This document shows, piece by piece, positions 1-8,255 of a DNA stretch of 27,551 nt (within the stretch, counting starts at the first letter, position 1; each line of letters opens with the position of its first letter). The position numbers and the translations under genes were made by a program. The notes beneath the pieces are model-generated. The model was given only the letters and a program-made list of their open reading frames with translations, had not been told where the DNA came from and did not search any database. Source of the stretch: Bacteroidales bacterium UBA1192. Its GTDB lineage: Bacteria > Bacteroidota > Bacteroidia > Bacteroidales > Bacteroidaceae. The stretch spans positions 4,108 to 31,658 of the forward strand of contig DBYG01000059.1 in the NCBI GenBank assembly GCA_002310175.1, in the 5' to 3' direction.

Positions 1-17
1 CTCCTCTCGGCTTGCAC

Positions 18-25
18 TATATTTG
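18..25 (+). promoter_or_regulatory. Putative -7 box of the corrin-ring operon promoter
   Basis: The octamer TATATTTG matches the Bacteroidales -7 consensus TAnnTTTG. Transcription would start near position 32, leaving a leader of only about 12 nt before the first gene. The expected -33 element would fall at or beyond the left window edge, so only half of the promoter can be judged. No riboswitch can fit between this box and the start codon. Confidence 0.5.
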
Positions 26-43
26 TAAAGTACAATAACAGTA

Positions 44-1450
44 ATGGTGAAAGGTAAGATAACGGTGGCCGGGATAGGGCCGGGAAGTGAGGCCGATGTG
101 ACTCCTGCGGTGGTTCAGGCGCTCCGTGAGTGCGATGTGGTAGTGGGTTACAAATACTACTTCAGGTTTGTGGAGCAGTATCTGGAGTCTGGTACCGAGT
201 GCGTGGACACTGGAATGAAAAGGGAGCGGGACCGTGCCCGTCAGGCGTTTGAGCTGGCGGAGCAGGGTAGGAAGGTGTGCGTGATAAGTTCCGGAGACTC
301 AGGTATTTACGGTATGGCTCCGCTAATATGGGAGATGAGGCGCGAGCGTGGCAGTGAGGTGGAGATTGAGGTCCTGCCGGGCATAAGTGCATTCCAGAAG
401 GCGGCTTCGCTGCTGGGTGCTCCTATAGGCCATGATTTCTGCGTGATTTCACTCTCTGACCTGATGACTCCATGGGATGTGATTGAGAAACGTATCATTG
501 CCGCTGCGCAGGCTGATTTTGTGACGGCTGTATATAACCCCAGGAGCAACGAGCGCTACTGGCAGCTTTACCGCTTGAAGGAGCTGTTCCTGAAGGAACG
601 TTCTTCCGATACTCCCGTGGGTTACGTGCGTCAGGCCGGACGTGATGAGGAGCGGGTTACTGTGACAACGCTGGCCGGTTTTGATCCCGGGCAGGTGGAT
701 ATGTTCACGGTGGTGCTCATAGGCAACAGTCAGTCCTACAACTGGAACGGTACGATGATCACCCCGCGCGGTTATTACAGGGAGGAGTCTGAATGCGGCG
801 TTGGCATAGGGCAGGAGATTATGATTAAGAGTTTCCGCACCATTGAGGGACTGCTCAGACACAAGGACTGGCCGCTGGGACACAAGTGGGCGTTGCTTCA
901 TGCCATCCATACTACGGCCGATTTTGAGATGGAGGATATCCTCTACACGGATCCCGGTGCGGTTGAGACCATTTACGGCAAGTTCCGTGACGGTGCGGTC
1001 AAGGCTATAGTGACCGATGTGACTATGGCGGCATCGGGCATTCGTAAGGGAGCGCTGGAGCGTCTGGGTGTGGTGGTGAAATGTTATCTGTCCGATGAAC
1101 GTACTGCTACAATGGCTAAAGAGAAAGGTATTACCCGTACGCAGGCGGGAATACGTCTGGCTGTTGAGGAGTTTCCTGATGCGTTGTTCGTTTTCGGTAA
1201 TGCTCCCACTGCGCTCATGGAACTGTGTGAGCTTATCCGCAAAGGCCATGCCCAGCCTGCAGGTGTGATAGCGGCACCGGTGGGTTTCGTACATGTGCGT
1301 GAGAGTAAATATATGGTGAAGCCGTTCACAGGCATACCTAAACTGATTGTAGAGGGCCGAAAGGGTGGCAGTAATCTGGCCGCAACCCTAACCAACGCCA
1401 TCCTGACCTTTGATGATGCGGCCCAACTAAAACCCGGCCGCGATGTTTAA
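44..1450 (+). CDS. Bifunctional precorrin-3B C17-methyltransferase / precorrin-8X methylmutase (CbiH-CbiC, CobJ-CobH fusion)
   Basis: The 468-aa protein should carry out two cytosolic steps of cobalamin ring synthesis: SAM-dependent C17 methylation with ring contraction, and the 1,5-methyl shift that makes cobyrinate. Residues 1 to about 245 are a tetrapyrrole methylase domain, with GIGPGSEADVTP at the N terminus, SSGDSGIYGMA, and a PGISAFQKAASLLGAPIGHDF segment typical of CbiH/CobJ. Residues from about 255 are a CobH/CbiC domain, with LLHAIHTTADFEM (containing the probable catalytic His), VTDVTMAASGI, FGNAPTALMELCELI and APVGFVHVRESK. Both halves look full length and intact. The gene overlaps the next by 8 bp, which supports one operon. 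This fusion is known in Bacteroidota. Because cbiD and cbiG homologues lie downstream, cobalt-containing intermediates of the anaerobic pathway are the likely substrates. Confidence 0.93.
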   Translation: MVKGKITVAGIGPGSEADVTPAVVQALRECDVVVGYKYYFRFVEQYLESGTECVDTGMKRERDRARQAFELAEQGRKVCVISSGDSGIYGMAPLIWEMRRERGSEVEIEVLPGISAFQKAASLLGAPIGHDFCVISLSDLMTPWDVIEKRIIAAAQADFVTAVYNPRSNERYWQLYRLKELFLKERSSDTPVGYVRQAGRDEERVTVTTLAGFDPGQVDMFTVVLIGNSQSYNWNGTMITPRGYYREESECGVGIGQEIMIKSFRTIEGLLRHKDWPLGHKWALLHAIHTTADFEMEDILYTDPGAVETIYGKFRDGAVKAIVTDVTMAASGIRKGALERLGVVVKCYLSDERTATMAKEKGITRTQAGIRLAVEEFPDALFVFGNAPTALMELCELIRKGHAQPAGVIAAPVGFVHVRESKYMVKPFTGIPKLIVEGRKGGSNLAATLTNAILTFDDAAQLKPGRDV

Positions 1451-2618
1451 GGTAATAGGAATCAGTGATAATCCGGAGCAGGAGTTTACCAAAGGGGCTT
1501 TGGAGGTGATTGCCGGTGGGAGGGTGTTCTCAGGCGGCAAGCGTCACTATGAACTGATGAAGAGCCGCTTACCTGAGGGTGCTCAGTGGATTGAGATTAC
1601 CGTTCCGCTGGCCGATGTGTTCAGACAGTACGAGGGTCACAGGGAGATTGTGGTGTTTGCATCGGGCGATCCTCTCTTCTACGGATTTGCCGCAACCCTG
1701 CAGCGTGAGTTCCCTAATGAATGGATTGAGGTCTATCCCTGGTTCAACTCACTGCAGATGCTGGCGCACCGTATGTTGCTCCCGTATCAGGAGATGCGTG
1801 CCGTGTCTCTGACCGGACGCGCCTGGAAGGAGTTTGAGAATGCGCTGATATGTGGAGAGAGGCTGATAGGGGTGTTGACCGACAAGACCCGTACACCACG
1901 GGCCATAGCCTCCATGATGCAGGAGTACGGCTATGACAACTACAGCATAACCATAGGCGAATGCATGGGTAATCCTGAGTATGAGAAGGTAACCACAATG
2001 ACCGTAGCCCAGGCAATGTTCTATGATGCCCGGCAGCCCAACTGCCTGATACTGCAGAGGACCGAAAGCCGGGGACGTCTCTTTGGAATCCCCGAGGAGC
2101 GCTTTGATCTGCTGGACGGCCGCGTCAATATGATAACCAAGATGCCCATCCGTCTGGCCACGCTGGCCGCGCTGGAACTGGGCCGGCACCAATCGTTCTG
2201 GGACATAGGTTTTTGCACCGGATCGGTATCGATAGAGGCCCGACTGCAGTTCCCGCACCTGGATATAACCGCCTTTGAGAAACGTCCGCAGGGCCGCGAC
2301 CTGCTGCTTGCCAACAGCCATCGCTTTGGCGCTCCCGGCATAAACGGCGTCATAGGCGATTTCATGGAGATAGATCACAACATATATCCGGCTCCCGATG
2401 CCGTTTTCATAGGCGGTCACGGTGGTCACATGAAAGAGATGCTGGAAAGTATAAACCAGGTACTATTGCCAGGTGGAGTGATAGTATTCAATTCCGTGTC
2501 CGATGAGAGCGCGGCCGCGTTCCGTCAGGGGATAGAGCGCATCGGCCGTAAAGTGACCGGCTGCACCCGCATGGCGGTGGATGAACATAACCCAATCCTG
2601 ATAATGAAAGCCGAATGA
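1443..2618 (+). CDS. Precorrin-6Y C5,15-methyltransferase (decarboxylating), CbiE-CbiT fusion (CobL type)
   Basis: The 391-aa protein methylates C5 and C15 of the corrin ring and removes the ring-C acetate carboxyl. Residues 1 to about 205 form the CbiE tetrapyrrole methylase domain, with VVFASGDPLFYGFAATL as the signature. Residues from about 215 form the CbiT class I methyltransferase; its SAM-binding motif reads WDIGFCTGSVSIEA near residue 252, with Cys where most CbiT proteins have Gly, and FIGGHGGHMKEML follows. The usual 390-410 aa length of CobL proteins fits. The start overlaps the upstream stop by 8 bp, and the end overlaps the next start in an ATGA, so translation is probably coupled. 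The order CbiE then CbiT matches the common CobL arrangement. Confidence 0.93.
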   Translation: MFKVIGISDNPEQEFTKGALEVIAGGRVFSGGKRHYELMKSRLPEGAQWIEITVPLADVFRQYEGHREIVVFASGDPLFYGFAATLQREFPNEWIEVYPWFNSLQMLAHRMLLPYQEMRAVSLTGRAWKEFENALICGERLIGVLTDKTRTPRAIASMMQEYGYDNYSITIGECMGNPEYEKVTTMTVAQAMFYDARQPNCLILQRTESRGRLFGIPEERFDLLDGRVNMITKMPIRLATLAALELGRHQSFWDIGFCTGSVSIEARLQFPHLDITAFEKRPQGRDLLLANSHRFGAPGINGVIGDFMEIDHNIYPAPDAVFIGGHGGHMKEMLESINQVLLPGGVIVFNSVSDESAAAFRQGIERIGRKVTGCTRMAVDEHNPILIMKAE

Positions 2619-4426
2619 ATGCAATAATACTGGTATCGGAGAGCTCGCTTAGTCTGGCCCGTAAAATCCGGACGGCGCTGACAGACAGTGAGATATACAG
2701 CCAGAAAGAGCTGGATGGCTGCAATGTGATAAAATCGTACGCCCAGTTCATCAGGGAGAACTGGAGCAGCCTGGAGCAGATAGTCTTTATAGGCGCAATG
2801 GGAATATGCGTGCGCAGCATAGCTCCGTGTGTTAAGGATAAGTACAGGGATCCGGCTGTGGTGTGCGTTGACAGCACCGGACAGTTTATGATTCCCGTCC
2901 TGTCCGGACACATAGGCGGAGCAAACGATCTGGCGCGCCGGATAGCGGAGCTTACCGGCGGACAGGCTGTTGTTACAACTCAGAGCGACAACACAGGTCT
3001 CTGGGCGCTTGATACACTGGCCGCAAAGTACAACTGGCATACAGACATTAGCCGCGCCCGCATGAACAGTGCGATAGCCCTGTTTGTAGAGAAGCACCCC
3101 ACAGCCCTGCTGCTTGAGGTCCGTGATGCCGGCACTGACTATCTGGAGAGCTCTCTGCCCGCTCATGTCAAGGTGTTCAGCAGGTACGATGATATAGATT
3201 TCAGCCGGTTAGAACTGCTTATTACCGTGGGACCGCACAAGTTTGATGCTCCTGTTCCCGTGCTCAGCTACTATCCGCAGGTACTGCACATCGGTTTTGG
3301 CTGCCGTAAGCAATGCAGGCCCGATGGTATAGCAGAGCATATAGAGAACTGCCTTATGGAGAACAGCCTTTCACCGCTGGCCATAGCAAGCATCGGCACA
3401 ATAGAACTCAAGAAGGATGAGCCGCTGCTGGCACAGTTACAGAGCCGCTGGCCCTGGGCGGGGACAAAGGTCTGGGCAGCATCGGACCTGGAGGGAATAG
3501 ATGTGCCCAACCCGTCAGAAAAGGCATTTGAAGTAACTGGAGTCTATGGAGTGGCCGAAGGAGCCGCACTGCGCTCCAGCAGTGAGGGTATTCTGCTGAT
3601 AGAAAAGCAGAAAGGCCAGCTGTCTGAGGGTAATGACTTTACCTTTGCAGTTGCAATGGACGGCCTTAAGATGCGCGGCGGATTCATAGAGATTGTGGGC
3701 GCAGGCCCTGGTGACCCTGAGCTTGTATCGGTCCGGGGAAAACGCATGTTGGAACGTGCGGACCTGATACTCTACGCCGGCAGCCTGGTGCCCAGGGAAC
3801 TTACATATTACGCCAAACCCGGTGCTACGGTACGCTCATCGGCCGATATGGACCTGGAGCAGCAGTTTGCACTGATGAAGGATTTCTATGACCGAGGCCT
3901 CTTTGTGGTGCGCCTGCATACGGGCGATCCCTGTATCTACGGAGCAATCCAGGAGCAGATGGCCTTCTTTGACAAGTACGGGATGCGCTACCACATCACC
4001 CCCGGAATATCATCGTTCCAGGCCGCAGCCGCAGCGCTGCGCTCCCAGTTCACCATCCCCGAGAAGGTGCAGAGCATAATCCTGACCCGCGGAGGAGGCC
4101 GCACCCCGATGCCCGAGAAGGAACAGCTCCACAAGCTGGCCCAGTCCCAGAGCACCATGTGCATCTACCTGAGCGCAGCAATAGTGGAGCAGGTTCAGGA
4201 GGAACTCCTGCAGGCCTATCCGCCCGAGACTCCGGTTGCCGCCTGTTACAAACTGACCTGGAAAGAGGAGAGGATTTACCGCGGTCAGCTCAAGGACCTG
4301 GCCCGCATAGTAAGGGACAACAACCTCACGCTGACCACCCTGCTGGTAGTGGGCGATGCCATAGACAACCGCCAGGGTCTGTCCCGCCTTTACGCCCACG
4401 AATTCAAGCACTTGTTCAGAAAGTGA
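2615..4426 (+). CDS. CbiG-CbiF fusion: cobalt-precorrin-5A hydrolase / precorrin-4 C11-methyltransferase
   Basis: The 603-aa protein combines two anaerobic-pathway steps. Residues 1 to about 345 are CbiG, which opens the delta-lactone and releases acetaldehyde. Visible marks are FIGAMGICVRSIAPCVKDK, VLSGHIGGANDLARRIA and a C-terminal module starting at HIGFGCRKQC. From about residue 353 a complete CbiF/CobM methylase begins with IEIVGAGPGDPELVSVRGKR, followed by LYAGSLVP, HTGDPCIYGA and TPGISSFQAAAAAL. CbiF acts before CbiG chemically, so the fusion joins consecutive activities in reversed order. The start forms an ATGA overlap with the previous gene. CbiG is characteristic of the early-cobalt-insertion (anaerobic) route, and this gene is the clearest evidence in the window for that route. 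Confidence 0.93.
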   Translation: MNAIILVSESSLSLARKIRTALTDSEIYSQKELDGCNVIKSYAQFIRENWSSLEQIVFIGAMGICVRSIAPCVKDKYRDPAVVCVDSTGQFMIPVLSGHIGGANDLARRIAELTGGQAVVTTQSDNTGLWALDTLAAKYNWHTDISRARMNSAIALFVEKHPTALLLEVRDAGTDYLESSLPAHVKVFSRYDDIDFSRLELLITVGPHKFDAPVPVLSYYPQVLHIGFGCRKQCRPDGIAEHIENCLMENSLSPLAIASIGTIELKKDEPLLAQLQSRWPWAGTKVWAASDLEGIDVPNPSEKAFEVTGVYGVAEGAALRSSSEGILLIEKQKGQLSEGNDFTFAVAMDGLKMRGGFIEIVGAGPGDPELVSVRGKRMLERADLILYAGSLVPRELTYYAKPGATVRSSADMDLEQQFALMKDFYDRGLFVVRLHTGDPCIYGAIQEQMAFFDKYGMRYHITPGISSFQAAAAALRSQFTIPEKVQSIILTRGGGRTPMPEKEQLHKLAQSQSTMCIYLSAAIVEQVQEELLQAYPPETPVAACYKLTWKEERIYRGQLKDLARIVRDNNLTLTTLLVVGDAIDNRQGLSRLYAHEFKHLFRK

Positions 4427-4433
4427 CGCATTA

Positions 4434-4456
4434 GGGACAGTCCCCATTACGGCGGT
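4434..4456. repeat. Small palindrome in the gap before the cobK-cbiD gene
   Basis: The 37-bp space between the two coding regions contains GGGACAGTCCC, with 5-bp arms around a single A. It is followed by TACGGCGGT at 4448-4456. The same nine bases occur at 6384-6392, at the right edge of the larger inverted-repeat element downstream. It could be a remnant of a repeat element or chance. A role in termination is unlikely, because no T-run follows and the flanking genes appear to belong to one operon. Confidence 0.3.
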
Positions 4457-4463
4457 TTGAGAT

Positions 4464-6248
4464 ATGATACTGATTTTAGGAGGTACAACTGAAGGAAGAA
4501 TGGCGGTGAAGGTGGCCGATGAGGCCGGCCGCCGTTTCTGGTATTCCACCCGGGGAGACTTGCAGCAGGTGGAGAGCCATAACGGCGTGCATGTGACCGG
4601 CGCAATGGATAAGGATGCCATGACGGTATTCTGCCGCGAGCATCAGGTGCGCTTGATTGTTGATGCAGCCCATCCGTTTGCCACCCTCCTGCACGCAACA
4701 GTAAGCCAAGTAAGCGGAGCATTGGATATCCCTGTAGTCCGATATGAACGCACATACCCGGACCGTACCGATGACATAATCTGGTGTGTCGGTTATGCCG
4801 ATGCAATAACCCGCCTGGAAAAAAACGGCATAGATAATCTGCTTGCATTGACCGGAGTCCAGACAATACCCGCATTGAAACCATATTGGCAAAATCATAA
4901 CTGCATATTCCGTGTGCTGGATAGACATGAGTCAATAGACTTGGCTGTCAAATCCGGTTTCAATCCCGACAATCTGGTCTATTACGGAACGGGAGAGACA
5001 GATATGGAACTGATGCGCAGAGTAAAGCCCGGAGCAGTAATCACCAAGGAGAGTGGACTGAGCGGAGGATTCCCGGAGAAAGCCGCTGCCGCAAAAGCCC
5101 TGGGCATTCCACTCTACGCCGTAATGAGGCCGGAGCTCCCGCAGGGATTCATAACAGTTACCGGCCAGCACGGACTGCGCCGCGAGATAGAGCGTATAGT
5201 GCCCGGATTCTATGAACTGCGCACCGGATTCACAACCGGAGCCTGCGCCACGGCCGCAGCAAAAGCCGCTCTTACCGCACTGCTTACCGGAGAGGAGCAG
5301 ACCTGCATTAAGTTCAGCATACCTGACGGAGAGACATTCACACTTCCCGTTGAGGAGTGCAGGATAGGCGCTGACTGGGCGCAGGCATCGGTCATAAAGG
5401 ATGCCGGCGATGACCCAGACGTAACAAACGGCTGTACCGTCCAGGTGAAAGTTGCCCTGAGCAACCGGCCCGGAATACATTTCCTGCAAGGCGAAGGGGT
5501 GGGGCGAGTAACTCTGCCCGGAATAGGCCTGCCCATAGGAGATCCCGCCGTCAATCCCGTTCCGCGCCGCATGATAACGGAACAACTGACCGCTATCTAC
5601 GAAGGTGGTCTGGACGTAACCGTCTCAGTGCCGGGAGGTGCCGAACTGGCCCAAAAGACCTTCAACCCCAAACTGGGAATAGTGGACGGCATATCCATTA
5701 TAGGCACACTGGGGATAGTGCGTCCGTTCTCAATGGAGGCCTTCGTGGAGGCAATCCGCCGCGAGGTCGAAGTGGCCAAAGCCGTAGGAGCACCCCGCCT
5801 GGTGATAAACTCCGGAGCCAGGAGTGAGCGATTTGTAAAAGCCCTCTATCCCGACCTGCCGCCCCAGGCATTCGTCCACTACGGAAACTACATAGGAGAG
5901 ACCATCAGCATAGCTCAGGAGCTGGGCTTTATGGAGGTAACAATGGGCCTGATGATAGGAAAGGCCGTAAAGCTGGCCGCAGGAATGCTTGACACCCACA
6001 GCCGCGAAGGAGTAATGGACAAGGAATTCATCAAACAGATGGCCCAGGAATCAGGCTGTCCCCAAACCGTCTGCAGGGAAATAGACCGAATTACTCTGGC
6101 TCGGGAACTCTGGACCCTGATCCCCAAACAAAATCAGCAGGAGTTCTGCAAAACAATAATCCGCCACTGCCACACCCACTGCGATCCCCTCCTAAAAAGC
6201 GGATCATTAAAGATAATCCTGATATCCGAAGAAGGAAACCTCTACTAG
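4464..6248 (+). CDS. Bifunctional precorrin-6A reductase (CobK/CbiJ) and cobalt-precorrin-5B C1-methyltransferase (CbiD)
   Basis: The 594-aa protein has two domains. Residues 1 to about 249 are CobK/CbiJ, an NAD(P)H-dependent reductase of the macrocycle. It starts with ILILGGTTEGR and carries VDAAHPFAT, and ITKESGLSGGFPEKAAAAK near its end. Residues from about 251 are CbiD, the C1-methyltransferase of the anaerobic route. CbiD begins with LRTGFTTGACATAAAKAAL and has GDDPDVTNG, GEGVGRVTLPGIGLPIGDPA, VPGGAELAQKTFNPKLGIV and NYIGETISIAQELG. The start is the ATG directly before the canonical N-terminal dinucleotide-binding strand. A 37-bp gap separates it from the previous gene, unlike the overlapping genes before it. 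It is the last gene of the plus-strand operon; beyond it lies an inverted-repeat element and a convergent gene. Confidence 0.93.
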   Translation: MILILGGTTEGRMAVKVADEAGRRFWYSTRGDLQQVESHNGVHVTGAMDKDAMTVFCREHQVRLIVDAAHPFATLLHATVSQVSGALDIPVVRYERTYPDRTDDIIWCVGYADAITRLEKNGIDNLLALTGVQTIPALKPYWQNHNCIFRVLDRHESIDLAVKSGFNPDNLVYYGTGETDMELMRRVKPGAVITKESGLSGGFPEKAAAAKALGIPLYAVMRPELPQGFITVTGQHGLRREIERIVPGFYELRTGFTTGACATAAAKAALTALLTGEEQTCIKFSIPDGETFTLPVEECRIGADWAQASVIKDAGDDPDVTNGCTVQVKVALSNRPGIHFLQGEGVGRVTLPGIGLPIGDPAVNPVPRRMITEQLTAIYEGGLDVTVSVPGGAELAQKTFNPKLGIVDGISIIGTLGIVRPFSMEAFVEAIRREVEVAKAVGAPRLVINSGARSERFVKALYPDLPPQAFVHYGNYIGETISIAQELGFMEVTMGLMIGKAVKLAAGMLDTHSREGVMDKEFIKQMAQESGCPQTVCREIDRITLARELWTLIPKQNQQEFCKTIIRHCHTHCDPLLKSGSLKIILISEEGNLY

Positions 6249-6271
6249 CTCAAACGTTTCCATTTGCAGTA

Positions 6272-6389
6272 GCCGTACTATCCCCTTTGGGGACCATCGT
6301 GGAGAGGCGTAAGCGTAGCCCCCTGTAGGATCCCGTTAAGAACGCCGCTTGTTTGACGAACGTTTCGGCCCCGAAGGGGATAGTACGGC
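6272..6389. repeat. 118-bp inverted-repeat element between convergent operons; possible bidirectional terminator
   Basis: GCCGTACTATCCCCTT (6272-6287) and its exact reverse complement (6374-6389) bound an 86-bp interior. The pairing continues inward through one T-G wobble, GGGG (6289-6292) with CCCC (6369-6372), a bulged A at 6293 and CC with GG, giving a stem of about 23 pairs. The interior also holds smaller dyads, such as CGTTAAGAACG. The element fills almost all of the 146-bp gap between two convergent stop codons. A mobile-type intergenic palindrome (MITE- or REP-like) that also stops transcription from both sides is the best guess. No transposase or obvious target duplication is visible. 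Confidence 0.6.
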
Positions 6390-6394
6390 GGTGA

Positions 6395-7195
6395 TTATTT
6401 GGTCCGGGGAATGATGCAGAGTGACCCCTCCACGTCATGGATATCGAAAGAGATACCCCTCTGAGAGAAGAAACTGTTGAGGGACCCGTTGCCAGCCAGT
6501 TCCTGAGGAGTGCCTATCATAACCCCCTTCTGCTTATCCATAAGCCAGATAGTATCAGCAATCTGAAGAGCCAGCTCAAGGTCATGGGTAGAGAGGAAAA
6601 TAGTCTTGCCGGTGGTGCGGGTAAGGTCACGCAGCAACTGCATTATCTCCACCTTGCTGGGAAAATCCAGGAACGCTGTGGGCTCATCCAGGAAAATGAC
6701 CGGAGTCTCCTGAGCCAGCGCCTTGGCAATCATAACCTTCTGCCTCTCACCGTCACTCAGAGTCTGAATCATACGCTCCCGCAGCGGCTCAATACCCACC
6801 ATCTCAATAGCCTCGGCCACTTTCTGCCGGTCCTCATCATGCAGGTTGCCCCAGAATCCGGTATAAGGGCTTCGGCCCAGACCGATAAGGTCCTCCACAC
6901 TCATGTTTCGCAAGTCAGTCTTTTCAGTAAGAACAACCCCGATAGCCTTGGCCAGCTCCTTGTCCGAGTAGTCATTAAGGTTGCGTCCCATAATGGTGAT
7001 AGAACCCTCAACAGGCGGCAAAAATGCCGACAGAGTGCGCAGTAGGGTGGACTTGCCGGCGCCGTTGGGTCCCAGCAGGCAAGTCAACTCGCCTCCGTGG
7101 ATAGTGGCGTTAATATCACGGGCAACGATAGTCACATTGTTCTTGCCACGATATCCCGTGCTCAGGGACTCAATCTTTATGGTTGGCTGTTTCAT
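6395..7195 (-). CDS. Cobalamin/iron-complex ABC importer ATPase (BtuD/FecE-like)
   Basis: The 266-aa protein is the ATP-hydrolysing subunit of a type II ABC importer, on the inner face of the cytoplasmic membrane. It shows Walker A GPNGAGKST (42-50), signature LSDGE (146-150), Walker B VIFLDEP (166-172) and the switch His in LSTHD (204). The length matches the BtuD/FecE/FhuC family. Its start lies one base after the permease stop, so the two are surely co-translated. Sequence alone cannot separate cobalamin from haem or ferric-siderophore ATPases; the assignment to corrinoid import rests on the cobalamin riboswitch and the receptors at the head of the operon. It is the last gene of that operon. 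Confidence 0.88.
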   Translation of the reverse strand: MKQPTIKIESLSTGYRGKNNVTIVARDINATIHGGELTCLLGPNGAGKSTLLRTLSAFLPPVEGSITIMGRNLNDYSDKELAKAIGVVLTEKTDLRNMSVEDLIGLGRSPYTGFWGNLHDEDRQKVAEAIEMVGIEPLRERMIQTLSDGERQKVMIAKALAQETPVIFLDEPTAFLDFPSKVEIMQLLRDLTRTTGKTIFLSTHDLELALQIADTIWLMDKQKGVMIGTPQELAGNGSLNSFFSQRGISFDIHDVEGSLCIIPRTK

Positions 7196-7196
7196 A

Positions 7197-8234
7197 TTAT
7201 TCGGCAGTATCTTCTTTACGACGACGGAACAGAACAGAAATCACTACGGGTGCACCTACAAGTGCTGTGACAGAGTTAACAGGCAAGGCTCCTTCTATAC
7301 CCGGCATTCGGGCTATAAGGCTGCAGGCCAAAGCAAAGAGTGCGCCCATCAGTACGCAGGCAGGTGTAAGTATCCTGTGGTCCGATGTACGGAACACAGC
7401 ACGGCACAAGTGAGGAACGGCCAGACCCAGAAAGTTTATCGGACCGCAGTAAGCGGTCACCACAGCTACCAGAATACCGGAGTAACTTATGACCAGAAGT
7501 CGTGCACGTTTTATGTTTAGCCCCAGGTTACGGGCGTACTGGTCACCCAGCAGGAGCAGGTTAAGCGTCTTGACAAGCAGGAAGGAAAGTGGCAGCAGAA
7601 TGCACATCATGGTCACGAACAGTGACATCTGATTTCCCGATACGCGACTGAAACTGCCCAGTCCCCAGACAACGTATGCACGTATATCCTCCTCAACACT
7701 GAAATACTTGAGTACACCTATTATGGCGTTGGCTACATAGCCTATCATAACACCTATGATGAGCAGGGTTACATTACCTTTAACACGTTGGGACACATAC
7801 ACAATGAGCGCCATAACGGCAAGAGCGCCTGCAATAGCACCTACAGTCAGCGCAATGTCACCGGCAAACCCCATACGGCTCAATGCTACACCGCCAATAC
7901 TGCCTGATAACAGAACCACGAATGCTACACCCAGACTGGCACCGGAGCAAATACCCAGTACCGACGGTCCTGCCAGAGGGTTCCGGAAAACAGTCTGCAT
8001 GTGCAAACCGCTGATGGCCAGACCGGCACCGGCCACGATAGCAACAAGTGTTTGCGGTACCCTTGATTTAAGGATGATGTTTGTCCAAATGGGATCCTGG
8101 TCAGCAGCGCCCAACAGAATATTCCATGCCGCACGGGTAGGTATGCTCACCGAACCCAGGGCAACGTTGAGTAGGAACAGCACCATAATGAGTGCTGTAA
8201 TGATCAGCATATTTGAAATAACCGGACGTCTCAT
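7197..8234 (-). CDS. FecCD-family ABC importer permease (BtuC-like)
   Basis: The 345-aa polytopic membrane protein forms the channel of the importer and should work as a homodimer. It belongs to the FecCD/BtuC family: the N-terminal helix is followed by RVPQTLVAIVAGAGLAISG, then MQTVFRNPLAGPSVLGICSG and, near the C terminus, PINFLGLAVPHLCRAVF and HRILTPACVLMGALFALACS. These are the conserved landmarks of the family, and about ten hydrophobic helices can be made out. The family's usual 330-350 aa length fits. It starts 21 bp after the binding-protein gene and ends one base before the ATPase gene. The substrate is inferred from the riboswitch-controlled context to be a corrinoid or a corrinoid precursor. 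Confidence 0.9.
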   Translation of the reverse strand: MRRPVISNMLIITALIMVLFLLNVALGSVSIPTRAAWNILLGAADQDPIWTNIILKSRVPQTLVAIVAGAGLAISGLHMQTVFRNPLAGPSVLGICSGASLGVAFVVLLSGSIGGVALSRMGFAGDIALTVGAIAGALAVMALIVYVSQRVKGNVTLLIIGVMIGYVANAIIGVLKYFSVEEDIRAYVVWGLGSFSRVSGNQMSLFVTMMCILLPLSFLLVKTLNLLLLGDQYARNLGLNIKRARLLVISYSGILVAVVTAYCGPINFLGLAVPHLCRAVFRTSDHRILTPACVLMGALFALACSLIARMPGIEGALPVNSVTALVGAPVVISVLFRRRKEDTAE

Positions 8235-8255
8235 CTGGACGCGAAAGTACTAATT

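Noticed and set aside
449..1294. Long minus-strand open frame (281 codons) opposite the first cobalamin gene
   Set aside because: It lies wholly antisense to an unmistakable CbiH-CbiC coding region and shows no recognisable domain; such frames are common opposite codon-biased genes.
1749..2429. Minus-strand open frame of 226 codons opposite the CbiE-CbiT gene
   Set aside because: Composition is low in structure (rich in Tyr, Gly, His) with no domain, and the plus-strand product is clear.
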